64,000 bases of DNA from Candidatus Leptofilum proximum (GTDB taxonomy: Bacteria > Chloroflexota > Anaerolineae > Promineifilales > Promineifilaceae), in contig JADJXK010000002.1 of assembly GCA_016710325.1 (NCBI GenBank), positions 4,960,001-5,024,000 of the forward strand, read 5' to 3'. Position 1 is the first letter of the stretch; each line of letters starts with the position of its first letter. A model generated the notes under the pieces. It saw nothing but the letters and a program-made list of their open reading frames with translations. It had not been told where the DNA came from and ran no database searches. Below are positions 31,608 to 39,812 of this stretch, in pieces. The translations under genes were made by a program, and so were the position numbers.

Positions 31608-33029
31608 ATGGACTATTTTGAGCGATACCGGGATTTGATTGAGGATTGGGATGGTTTTGTGGCGGCGGTAAAACGGCCGTTGCCCACCACTATCTGGACC
31701 AATCCGCTCAAAATCACACCCGAAAAGCTGCAAAGCCTGATGGCCGAAAGTGGCGTCGAACTAACGCCGCTGCCTTGGTACCCCGGCGCGTTTCGCCTGC
31801 CGGACGACGTAATGCCGGGGCTGCGCTGGGAGTTTATGGCTGGGCTGTACCAGGTTCAGGAAGAGGTGGCGCTGCTGCCCGCCCTGTTGCTCGCTCCACA
31901 GCCGGGGGAGCGCTTGCTGGACATGTGCGCCGCGCCGGGTAACAAAACGGCGCAGATGGGGGCAATGATGGCCAACCGGGGTACGCTCCTGGCCAACGAT
32001 CGTAACAGCGGCCGTATGCGCGCCGCCCGCGATGTGCTGAACCGCATCGGCCTGGTCAACGTGACCACCCTCACCTGGGACGGCAGCAGCCTGCCCGGCG
32101 AAATCGGGCAGTTTGACAAGATCATGGTGGATGTGCCCTGCACCTGCGAAGGCACCTGCCGCAAAGACACCAGCGTGCTCAGCCGCTCATCGGTGGGGGC
32201 GTCGTTGAAGATGGCCCGCATTCAAACGGCGCTGCTGCGCAAGGCGGTGCAGCTGTGCCGCCCCGGCGGGCGCATCGTCTACGCTACCTGTACCTTTGCC
32301 CCGGAGGAAAACGAGATGGTGGTGGATGCCATCTTGCGCGAGTCGGGCGATGGGCTGCGCCTGTGCCCCAGCGCCGTGCCAGGGCTGGTGGCCTCAGCCG
32401 GGCTGACCGAGTGGCAGGGCCAGCCGCTGCATCCTGATTTGCACCTTGCCAGCCGCATCTGGCCGCAGCAGAACGACACGGGCGGCTTTTTTGTGGCGGT
32501 GCTGGAGAAGGTGGGTGGTGAGCGGTATTCGGTGGACGGTGATCGGTTTTTAGAGATCGATGCTGACGGGGACTCAGCCTTTGATTCTTTATTGGCGGAA
32601 GTGATGGGGCGATTTGGCATGGATACGGCCGTCTTCAACAACCTCGCCATCGTGCCCTGGAGCAATCGCGGTGTGTACCTGGTGAATCGGGACCAGCAGC
32701 TGCCAACCAGGCCGCGATTGGATGCGCCCGGCCTCTTTTTTATGCACACCGGCCAGCGCTACGCCAAGATGACCACGGCCGCTGCCATGCTGCTTGGCCA
32801 GCACGGCACGCAAAACCGCATCGAACTTACCCCCGCGCAGGCCCAGGCCTACCTGCAGCGCCAGACCTTCTCCGTACAACCGGCCCAAACCACCACCTGC
32901 ACCGACACCGGCTACGTGGTCGTGTGCTACCGTGGCTACCCCCTGGGGCTGGGCGTCTTCCACACGAAATCCGGCGAGGTGGAGAGCCATTTCCCCAAAG
33001 CCTGGGCCCGCGCCGACGTACAGCTGTAA
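31608..33029 (+). CDS. RsmB/NOP family RNA m5C methyltransferase (RsmF-like)
   Basis: 473 aa. The SAM-binding motif is LLDMCAAPGNKTAQMGAMM. The two catalytic cysteines are in VDVPCTCEG (motif IV) and YATCTFAPEENE (motif VI); both are present. The usual PCSG after motif IV is PCTC here. A C-terminal RNA-binding region (about 320-473) with QRYAKMTTAAAMLLGQ fits RsmF/YebU, which methylates a 16S rRNA cytosine. The gene follows the glycosyltransferase after two bases but is functionally a ribosome-modification gene. Confidence 0.93.
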   Translation: MDYFERYRDLIEDWDGFVAAVKRPLPTTIWTNPLKITPEKLQSLMAESGVELTPLPWYPGAFRLPDDVMPGLRWEFMAGLYQVQEEVALLPALLLAPQPGERLLDMCAAPGNKTAQMGAMMANRGTLLANDRNSGRMRAARDVLNRIGLVNVTTLTWDGSSLPGEIGQFDKIMVDVPCTCEGTCRKDTSVLSRSSVGASLKMARIQTALLRKAVQLCRPGGRIVYATCTFAPEENEMVVDAILRESGDGLRLCPSAVPGLVASAGLTEWQGQPLHPDLHLASRIWPQQNDTGGFFVAVLEKVGGERYSVDGDRFLEIDADGDSAFDSLLAEVMGRFGMDTAVFNNLAIVPWSNRGVYLVNRDQQLPTRPRLDAPGLFFMHTGQRYAKMTTAAAMLLGQHGTQNRIELTPAQAQAYLQRQTFSVQPAQTTTCTDTGYVVVCYRGYPLGLGVFHTKSGEVESHFPKAWARADVQL

Positions 33030-33129
33030 CGTCCAACTTCGCATCCTTTTCCCGACAATTTGCATCCTTTTACGCCGTTTGCCGTTACTCTTAACAATGA
33101 CGTTGATCAGCGGCAAAAAATAAAGAGCT

Positions 33130-33690
33130 ATGGATAAACACGAGCTGGAAGATGATTTAAAACTGGTTTCCCGGGCGCAAAAGGGGGAGGTAACGGCCGT
33201 TGGCCACCTGTTCGACAGGCACTACCAATCCATGTTCCGCTACTTCTTCGCCCGCGTGGGCCAGCGGCAGCAGGCCGAAGACCTGGCCGGGGAGCTGTTT
33301 ACCCGCATGGTGCATCACCTGCCCGCCTTTAAACCCACCGGTGTGCCGTTTCGCGCCTGGCTGTTTCGCATCGCCTACAACCTGACGATGGACCACTTCC
33401 GCGTGACGAACGGCTTGGAGCTGGCGTCGCTGGAAAAGGTGACGCTCCTGGCGCAGCCGGAGCATAACCCGGTGCAGCAGGTCGAGCGGCAGTTAACCAG
33501 CGAGACGCTGCAAGAGGCATTGGAAACATTGGTGCCGGAGCAGCGGCAGGTGATTATCTTGCGCTTTTTGGTGGGCTTATCCCTGCAGGAAACGGCCGAT
33601 GTGATGGAACGATCGCTCCCGGCGGTGAAAGCGATGCAGCACCGCGGCCTGAAAACCATGCGGGCGACGCTGGCCCAACTGGAATTATGA
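33130..33690 (+). CDS. ECF-type RNA polymerase sigma factor
   Basis: 186 aa with sigma region 2 (AVGHLFDRHYQSMFRYFFARVGQRQQAEDLAGELFTRMVHHL, then FRAWLFRIAYNLTMDHFR) and region 4 (LVPEQRQVIILRFLVGLSLQETADVMERSLPAVKAMQHRGLKTMR). No region 3, as expected for group 4 sigma factors. The next gene, 29 bases downstream, encodes a membrane FecR-domain protein with a cytoplasmic N-terminus, probably its anti-sigma partner or target. Confidence 0.95.
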   Translation: MDKHELEDDLKLVSRAQKGEVTAVGHLFDRHYQSMFRYFFARVGQRQQAEDLAGELFTRMVHHLPAFKPTGVPFRAWLFRIAYNLTMDHFRVTNGLELASLEKVTLLAQPEHNPVQQVERQLTSETLQEALETLVPEQRQVIILRFLVGLSLQETADVMERSLPAVKAMQHRGLKTMRATLAQLEL

Positions 33691-33719
33691 GCTGATTGAT
33701 AGGTTACAGGAAGCACACA

Positions 33720-36242
33720 ATGAACGATTTAGATGCGCTGTTACAAGAACGATTAGAGCAGGTGGAGCAGGGAGCACCGGTGACCGTGGCCGGTGGCGAT
33801 TTGCCGGAAGATATGGCCGATCTCCTCGCCCTGACTGCTGAATTAAGAGCCGTTCCCATGCCAGAACCGGACGAAACGGCCGTGTTGGCTCAACGAACGG
33901 CCGTTTTGCAGGCGGCGCGGCAGCAGCTGGCAGTCGCTGAACCGGCCGCCGATGCGGCTGCCCCGGCATGGCTGGTGGCTCTGCTGGCCTGGTGGCGTGC
34001 ACATCAGGTGCTGGCGTGGGGGGCAACGGCCGTTGCCGCCGTGCTGCTCATTCTTTTTGTGGGTGGCTTGTTGAACCGTGAAGCGGAATCAACCCCGGCG
34101 GTGGCGGAACAAGACGAGGACCGCCAGGAAGCGGCAGAACCAGAAGACAGCGCCAGCGACGGTCCTTCCCTGCTCGACCGGCTGTTTGGCCGCGATGAGG
34201 CAGAGGTCCCGCCTACGGTCGTTGCCGAAAGTACGACCGCGCCTGCGAGCGAAGCCGTCACTGGTGAGGAAGGCCCCGGTTATGAACTTTACCTGCCGGT
34301 TTTGACTGAATCGCTGGAGACCGGGCCGCAAACGGCCGCGCTCGGCGATTTGCAGGGCGTTGTCTCCGTGCAGCAGCCGGACGGCAGCTGGGCGCCGGTA
34401 AGCAGCCTGAGCAGCGTGGCGGCAGGCAGCCGCGTGCGTACCGGGGCGTTGTCTAAAGCCAGCCTCACCTTTTTTGACGGCAGTGTGGCTAAACTGGGGC
34501 CAGACAGCGAGCTCTCCATTGATACCCTGAACGCGCTGCGGCCGGAAGAAGGCTTTCGCACCGTGGTGCTGACCCAGTGGCGCGGCGACAGTACCCATGA
34601 CGTGCAGTTCCGCAATGACAGCGGTTCGCAGTACGAGGTGAAGTCGCCGTCGGGCACGGGAGTGGCGCGCGGCACCACCTTCCAGGTGATTGTGCTGCCG
34701 GACCTCACCAGCCGCTACACCGTGCTGGAAGGCCGGGTTGATGTCACCAACATCAACGTGACCGTTGTTGTGCTGGCGGGCCAGCTCACGACCATTCTGA
34801 ACAATCTGCCGCCCACACAGCCAGTTTTCCATGTGAGTGGTGAAGGGGAAGTAACGGCCGTTGGCCCCACGTGGACCATTGGCGGGCAGACCTTTGCTAC
34901 GGACGAACAAACGATCATCGTGGGCAATCCGCAGGTGGGCGATTGGGTTATGGTGCAGGGCCATCTGCTGGATGACGGCACCAAGGTGGCAGACCGGATT
35001 GTGCTGGTGCGACAGGTGTCCCAAAATGAGTTCGCACTGACGGCCGTTGTCACCGAAATGGGGGCGGACCAGTGGCGCCTGGGCAGCGTGATCATCCTGC
35101 TGAATGATGCCACGGTTGTTGATCCCGCCATTGCCCTGAACGACTGGGTGCGGGTCACCGGCGTGGTGCAGGCCGATGGCAGTCTGCTGGCGCGGGATAT
35201 CCGGCGCATTGCGCCAGATGGCACCCCCTTTGAGTTTACGGGCGTGGTGCAAAACATTGGTGCGGAAACGTGGCTGATTTCCGGGATTACCGTGGCGGTT
35301 AACGGCCGTACCGAAATCGACGATGACCTGGACGTGGGCGAGGTAGCTCGGGTGGAAGGCATCATCCTGCCTCATGGCACCTGGCTGGCCCGCGAGATTA
35401 ACGACCGGGATGATGACGATGAGGTTACCCGGTTTGAATTCACCGGGCTGGTGGAAACGATTGATCCCTGGCTGGTGGCGGGTATTGCCCTGAGCACGGA
35501 TGAGTGGACGGAGATTGATACGGCCGTCGCGCCCGGCGACCGGGTGCGGGTGGAGGGCATCATCTTGCCTGATGGCACCTGGCTGGCTGCGGAAATCCGG
35601 CTGTTGGATGACACCATAAACGAGGGCATCATCGTTCGTTTCACCGGCGTCTTAACCAGCCGCGATCCCTGGGTGGTAAATGGCATCACGCTCTACGCGA
35701 CGGACGACTCACACATCGACGAGGATGTGGTGGTGGGTACGCTGGTGCAGGTGGTGGCGCGTTTAACGGAAGATGGCCAGTGGGAGATTGTGTGGTTACG
35801 GCCGTTGCTTCCGCCCACCAGCGGCTGCTTCACCATCAACACACAGATCATCTCTGTCAACGGCAGCCAGATCGTGCTGGCCAACTGGCCCACCCTCACG
35901 TTGGATGACGACGTGCAGATCGATGGCAACCTGGCGCCTAACACCATCATCGCTCTCAACCTGTGCCTGGGCGACGATGACACGGTGATTGTGATCAACA
36001 TTGTGGTGATTCAGATCATTATCAACAATCCACCGCCACCGTCAGTGGGCAACGACGATGACAATGGCGGCAGCGGCAGCGGCCAGATCACGATTTGCCA
36101 CGTGCCGTCGGGGAATCCCAGCGCGCGCCACACCATCACTGTGGGCATATCTGCCTGGGAGAACGAACACAGCCGCCACGGCGACACCATTGGCCCCTGC
36201 GGTCAGGGTGACCACGATGACGATGATGACGATGACGATTAA
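33720..36242 (+). CDS. Membrane FecR-domain protein with DUF5666-like repeats
   Basis: 840 aa from the ATG at 33720 (AGGA eight bases upstream). Residues 1-85 are cytoplasmic and could bind the adjacent sigma factor; one membrane helix follows (VLAWGATAVAAVLLILFVGGLL). An acidic linker leads to a FecR domain (about 205-360: VVSVQQPDGSWAPVSSLSSV, KSPSGTGVARGTTFQVIVL). After it come about five repeats of 60-65 residues with the signature RVEGIILPDGTWLAAEI, matching DUF5666. The C-terminus has CHVPSGNPSARHTITVG...SRHGDTIGPC and then eight aspartates. The outer part may sense envelope or ligand state; that is inference. Confidence 0.88.
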   Translation: MNDLDALLQERLEQVEQGAPVTVAGGDLPEDMADLLALTAELRAVPMPEPDETAVLAQRTAVLQAARQQLAVAEPAADAAAPAWLVALLAWWRAHQVLAWGATAVAAVLLILFVGGLLNREAESTPAVAEQDEDRQEAAEPEDSASDGPSLLDRLFGRDEAEVPPTVVAESTTAPASEAVTGEEGPGYELYLPVLTESLETGPQTAALGDLQGVVSVQQPDGSWAPVSSLSSVAAGSRVRTGALSKASLTFFDGSVAKLGPDSELSIDTLNALRPEEGFRTVVLTQWRGDSTHDVQFRNDSGSQYEVKSPSGTGVARGTTFQVIVLPDLTSRYTVLEGRVDVTNINVTVVVLAGQLTTILNNLPPTQPVFHVSGEGEVTAVGPTWTIGGQTFATDEQTIIVGNPQVGDWVMVQGHLLDDGTKVADRIVLVRQVSQNEFALTAVVTEMGADQWRLGSVIILLNDATVVDPAIALNDWVRVTGVVQADGSLLARDIRRIAPDGTPFEFTGVVQNIGAETWLISGITVAVNGRTEIDDDLDVGEVARVEGIILPHGTWLAREINDRDDDDEVTRFEFTGLVETIDPWLVAGIALSTDEWTEIDTAVAPGDRVRVEGIILPDGTWLAAEIRLLDDTINEGIIVRFTGVLTSRDPWVVNGITLYATDDSHIDEDVVVGTLVQVVARLTEDGQWEIVWLRPLLPPTSGCFTINTQIISVNGSQIVLANWPTLTLDDDVQIDGNLAPNTIIALNLCLGDDDTVIVINIVVIQIIINNPPPPSVGNDDDNGGSGSGQITICHVPSGNPSARHTITVGISAWENEHSRHGDTIGPCGQGDHDDDDDDDD

Positions 36243-36277
36243 TTAGCGGGCTTATTCTTCTGCTCCTGCTTGGGCTG

Positions 36278-36310
36278 CCGCCCTCTGGTAAACGATTTGC
36301 CAGAGGGCGG
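36278..36310 (+). terminator. Strong hairpin after the FecR gene
   Basis: CCGCCCTCTGG (36278-36288) and CCAGAGGGCGG (36300-36310) form an 11-bp perfect stem with an 11-base loop, followed by TATGCTTTTCT. It probably acts together with the hairpin at 36331. Confidence 0.65.
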
Positions 36311-36330
36311 TATGCTTTTCTGCAACAAAA

Positions 36331-36361
36331 AAGCCGCCTCGGAGGGCGGCTTGTATTTTTT
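36331..36361. terminator. Bidirectional terminator between FecR gene and nuoN
   Basis: AAGCCGCC and GGCGGCTT are perfect arms around a six-base loop. T-runs follow on both strands (TATTTTTT on plus, TTTTTTG on minus), so it can end both the FecR and the nuoN transcripts. Confidence 0.85.
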
Positions 36362-36382
36362 AGGTACAGGCTTTCAGCAGGA

Positions 36383-37855
36383 CTAACCACCCGCAATGAG
36401 GCGCGCGCCCAGCAGGGCCGCTTCCCGAGTGATGGCAAACCAGTCCCCAGGGAAAAAGCCGAGGATGATGGTGGCAACGGCCGTAATCGCCACCGCCAGA
36501 TTCAAACTGGGCAGTGCCGCCACTTCACCATCGCCGTCGTGCATGTACATCAGGTAGACCACGCGCAGATAGTAGTAGCCGGAAATGACGCTCGTTATCA
36601 CGCCGATGATGGCCAGCCAGAGCAAGTCGGCCTCAATGGCGGCACGAAAGACGAAAAATTTGCCGGAAAAGCCACCCGTTGGCGGCACACCGGTGAGCGA
36701 CAGCATAAAGTAGGCCATCGCCAGGGCCAGCCAGGGGCTGCGTTTGGCCAATCCCTTGTAATCATCCAGCATGGTGCCTTCGTTTTGCTGGCGCTCCAGC
36801 GCCACCACCACGGCAAAGGCGCCCAGATTGGTAAACAGGTAGGCAAACATGTAAAACAGCGCCGAGCTCACGCCATCGGAACTGCCCAGGCCCGCCGCCA
36901 CGGCAATCATGATGTAACCAGCATGGGCAATGCTGGAGTAGGCCAGCATACGTTTGATGTTGGCCTGGGAGATGGCTACCACGTTGCCTACAATGAGCGT
37001 GGCAGTGGCAATGATGGCCGCCGCACCGGTCCACGTATCACCCAGGTTGGGCAGGGCGGTGACAAAAATGCGCAGCATGGCGGCAAATCCGCCCACCTTG
37101 GCGCCCACGGACATGAAGGCGGTGACCACGGTCGGCGCCCCTTCGTACACGTCCGGGGTCCACATGTGGAAGGGTACGGCCGCAACCTTAAAAGCAAAAC
37201 CCACCAGCAAGAAGGCCGCCCCTGCCAACCCCAGTGCACCACTGCTGCCAATGTTGGCCAGCACGTCCGGCAGAGCGGTGGAGCCGGTGGCCCCGTAGGT
37301 GAGGGCAATGCCAAAAACCAAAATGCTGGAGGAGAAGGCACCCAGCAAGAAATATTTCATGGCCGACTCTTCCGAATCGGTGCGGGGCCAGGCCATGCCA
37401 GACATGATGTAGAGCGGAATGGAAAGCACTTCCAGCGCCAGGAAGATCAAGATGAGATCGTTGGCCATGCCCATGAGCATCATGCCGCTGATGGAAAAGA
37501 GCATGAGCATGTAAAATTCGGGGCGGTCCAGCTCGTGTTTGCGCAGGTAACCAGCCGAAATGAGGATGGAGAGCAGGCCGGTGAGCAAGAAGGTGATGTT
37601 GAGGAAGGTGGCGAAGTTATCGACCACCAGCATGGGATGGCCGCCAACGGCCGTAAAAGTCCCGTAACTGTCACCCCACAATGCCCAGGACTGGACCATA
37701 GCCAGTACCAGGCCAACGGCCGCTAACCACGGCGCCCAGGTGCGCTTCTCTTCGGGAATGAAGAGGTCCAGAATCATGAGAAGAACGCCCCACCCGGCCA
37801 CAATCATGACGGGGGCGGCAATTGGAAAATACAGTGTTGGAATTTGAAACTCCAT
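36383..37855 (-). CDS. nuoN: NADH-quinone oxidoreductase subunit N
   Basis: 490 aa from the ATG at 37855; the frame is open upstream for 116 codons but these are not NuoN-like. About 14 membrane segments, one of the three antiporter-like proton-channel subunits of complex I. Marks include MKYFLLGAFSSSILVFGIALTYGATGS, PFHMWTPDVYEGAPTVVTAFMSVGAK and KRMLAYSSIAHAGYIMI, holding the conserved Lys and Glu residues. It is not in the nuoA-M operon: nuoM ends with its own terminator and five genes intervene. A structured leader lies upstream. Confidence 0.96.
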   Translation of the reverse strand: MEFQIPTLYFPIAAPVMIVAGWGVLLMILDLFIPEEKRTWAPWLAAVGLVLAMVQSWALWGDSYGTFTAVGGHPMLVVDNFATFLNITFLLTGLLSILISAGYLRKHELDRPEFYMLMLFSISGMMLMGMANDLILIFLALEVLSIPLYIMSGMAWPRTDSEESAMKYFLLGAFSSSILVFGIALTYGATGSTALPDVLANIGSSGALGLAGAAFLLVGFAFKVAAVPFHMWTPDVYEGAPTVVTAFMSVGAKVGGFAAMLRIFVTALPNLGDTWTGAAAIIATATLIVGNVVAISQANIKRMLAYSSIAHAGYIMIAVAAGLGSSDGVSSALFYMFAYLFTNLGAFAVVVALERQQNEGTMLDDYKGLAKRSPWLALAMAYFMLSLTGVPPTGGFSGKFFVFRAAIEADLLWLAIIGVITSVISGYYYLRVVYLMYMHDGDGEVAALPSLNLAVAITAVATIILGFFPGDWFAITREAALLGARLIAGG

Positions 37856-37886
37856 AACGTACGAAGACCCTTCCTGAGATAGTTTC

Positions 37887-37935
37887 TGATCGGACCTGAA
37901 CCGATAAAATGTGGTGTGACATTTTGGGCCGATCA
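37887..37935. promoter_or_regulatory. Nested hairpin in the nuoN leader
   Basis: Outer arms TGATCGG (37887-37893) and CCGATCA (37929-37935) enclose inner arms AAAATGT (37906-37912) and ACATTTT (37919-37925). It is 32 bases upstream of the nuoN ATG and may be an operator or an RNA structure. Confidence 0.4.
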
Positions 37936-38036
37936 ACAGCCGCGAGTATCGATTTGGCAGGCTGCCACAATGGGCGCGATCATACCACATTTGCCTGATA
38001 AAACTACTGAAAACCATGCCCAGCCAAATGCCGCAG

Positions 38037-38064
38037 TTGCAAATTCGGCCGATGCTTCCATAAT
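38037..38064 (+). promoter_or_regulatory. Promoter of the GT-C-like membrane protein gene
   Basis: TTGCAA (38037-38042) and CATAAT (38059-38064) are separated by 16 bases. The expected start (about 38071) is two bases before the ATG at 38073, so the message may be leaderless. Confidence 0.55.
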
Positions 38065-38072
38065 CGATCCCG

Positions 38073-39812
38073 ATGAAAGAAGCGCCCAAACAAATGATTC
38101 GCTGGATGCGGCGGGATGCCGTTGTTTTGCTGCTGTACCTGGCGCTCACCGGTGCGTTTACCTGGCCCTTGGCCACCAATCTGGGAGATAATTGGCTGGC
38201 CATTCACGACACCGACACGTTTGTGAAGCTGTGGGACCAGTGGTGGCTGTCGCGCACCCTGGCGACCGGCCAGCCGCTGTTCTACACACACGATCTCTTC
38301 TACCCGGTTGGGCTGGACCTGTCTTACCACAGCATCAGCTGGGTGGTGGCGCCGTTTAGCTGGCTGCTTACGCCGCTGCTGGGGCCGATTGACGCGTACA
38401 ATATCACCATTCCCTGGGCTATTTTTTCCAGCGCTTATGCCGCTTATTTGCTGATTCACTATTTGCTGCACAACCGAACGGCCGCTTTTGTGGGTGGCTT
38501 CATCTACAGCTTTTCGCCGTATTTTGTCACGCACGCTGGGGGGCATCCCGACCTGGTGCACCTGGCGCCGGTGCCCCTGGCCGCGCTATTGCTGCTGATG
38601 ACCTTGCGAGACGGCCGTTCCCGCTGGGGTATCCTGGCAACGGCCGTCGTCATTGCCATCGGCGCTTATACCAGCCTGTACATCATGGTGTTTACCCTGC
38701 TGACGTTGGGGCCGATCTTTATTTTTGCGGCAGTGGAAGATCAGTGCTGGCGTACGGCAAGGTTTTGGCGAAACGGCGTGTGGATTGCGGTGGTGACGGC
38801 CGTTCTCCTCTCCGTTCGCCTGTGGGCCATCTTCGCCACGCCCCAAACGCTAGACGAAGTGATTGAAGCCAAGTACGCTGCCAGCCTCAACCAGACCGAT
38901 CTGCTGGCCCTGGTGACGCCGTCCCACCTCAACCCTGTTTTTGCCCCGCTGGTTGAGGTGGAGAGCGACAACTTTTACACAAACGAGAAGTGGCCAGCTT
39001 ACCTGGGTGTGGTGCCGCTGCTGCTGTTGGTCGTCGCCCTGACCCGGCGGCGGAAACGGCCGGAAGTGGTGCTTTGGTTCAGTCTATGGCTGATCTTTTT
39101 GCTGCTGGCGGCTGGCCCCATTCTGCGCTTCAATGGCGAGCGGTACCGGGATGTTGAGCTGCCCGCCAGCCTGCTGTCCTGGTTTCCGCCCATTCGCGCC
39201 GTGGGAACGCCCGACTATTTTGTGCTGGGGCTGCTGCTGCCGATGGGCATCCTGGCGGCGTACGGTTTTGATGCGTTGTGGCAGCAAGCCGCCCAATCGT
39301 CTTACGGCCGTCGCTGGCGGGCGGTGCTGCTGTTGGCTGTGCCGCTGCTTATCTTCGAGCTGTGGAACGGCCCTTTCCCCGGCATGCCGGCCACGGTTCA
39401 TCCGTTTTACCAGGCGCTGGCCCAGGAGCCGGAGCGTTTTGCCCTGATTGAACTGCCGCTGGGGCGCCAGGCGGCTAAACCCTACGTATTTTACCAGACC
39501 GTCCATGAGAAGCCGATGGTGGAAGGTTTGAGCGCCCGCACGCCGGACGAAGCCTATCGCTACATCGAAGCCAATCCGCTGCTGCACGCGTGGCAGGAAG
39601 AGATTCCGCTGGACTGCGATGGTGTGGGGAGGGAGTTGGACACGGCCGTTACCCAACTCATCGCCGACAATTTTCGCTACGTCATCCTGCACAACCAGGA
39701 CAGAACGGCGCATCTAGCGCCCTACTTTGCGCAGGATGAACCGCTGCTGCAAGATGACGAACTCACCGTCTACGATTTGCGCGAGATGGCGGAACGGCCG
39801 TTTTGCCCCTGA
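38073..39812 (+). CDS. Multi-pass membrane protein, GT-C glycosyltransferase-like
   Basis: 579 aa with about eleven membrane helices in the first 440 residues and a soluble C-terminal domain. The first periplasmic loop carries HDTDTFVKLWDQWW, an acidic motif in the position where GT-C transferases place their catalytic Asp. Later loops are rich in aromatic residues (YPVGLDLSYHSISW). Proteins of this type are common and unnamed in Chloroflexota, and probably use polyprenyl-linked sugars. It is the only plus-strand gene between nuoN and nuoM and ends directly against the convergent molybdopterin gene with no gap. Confidence 0.75.
   Translation: MKEAPKQMIRWMRRDAVVLLLYLALTGAFTWPLATNLGDNWLAIHDTDTFVKLWDQWWLSRTLATGQPLFYTHDLFYPVGLDLSYHSISWVVAPFSWLLTPLLGPIDAYNITIPWAIFSSAYAAYLLIHYLLHNRTAAFVGGFIYSFSPYFVTHAGGHPDLVHLAPVPLAALLLLMTLRDGRSRWGILATAVVIAIGAYTSLYIMVFTLLTLGPIFIFAAVEDQCWRTARFWRNGVWIAVVTAVLLSVRLWAIFATPQTLDEVIEAKYAASLNQTDLLALVTPSHLNPVFAPLVEVESDNFYTNEKWPAYLGVVPLLLLVVALTRRRKRPEVVLWFSLWLIFLLLAAGPILRFNGERYRDVELPASLLSWFPPIRAVGTPDYFVLGLLLPMGILAAYGFDALWQQAAQSSYGRRWRAVLLLAVPLLIFELWNGPFPGMPATVHPFYQALAQEPERFALIELPLGRQAAKPYVFYQTVHEKPMVEGLSARTPDEAYRYIEANPLLHAWQEEIPLDCDGVGRELDTAVTQLIADNFRYVILHNQDRTAHLAPYFAQDEPLLQDDELTVYDLREMAERPFCP

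Noticed and set aside
34089..35375. Minus-strand frame of 428 codons inside the FecR gene
   Set aside because: Shadow of a repeat-rich gene; translation has no recognisable domain.
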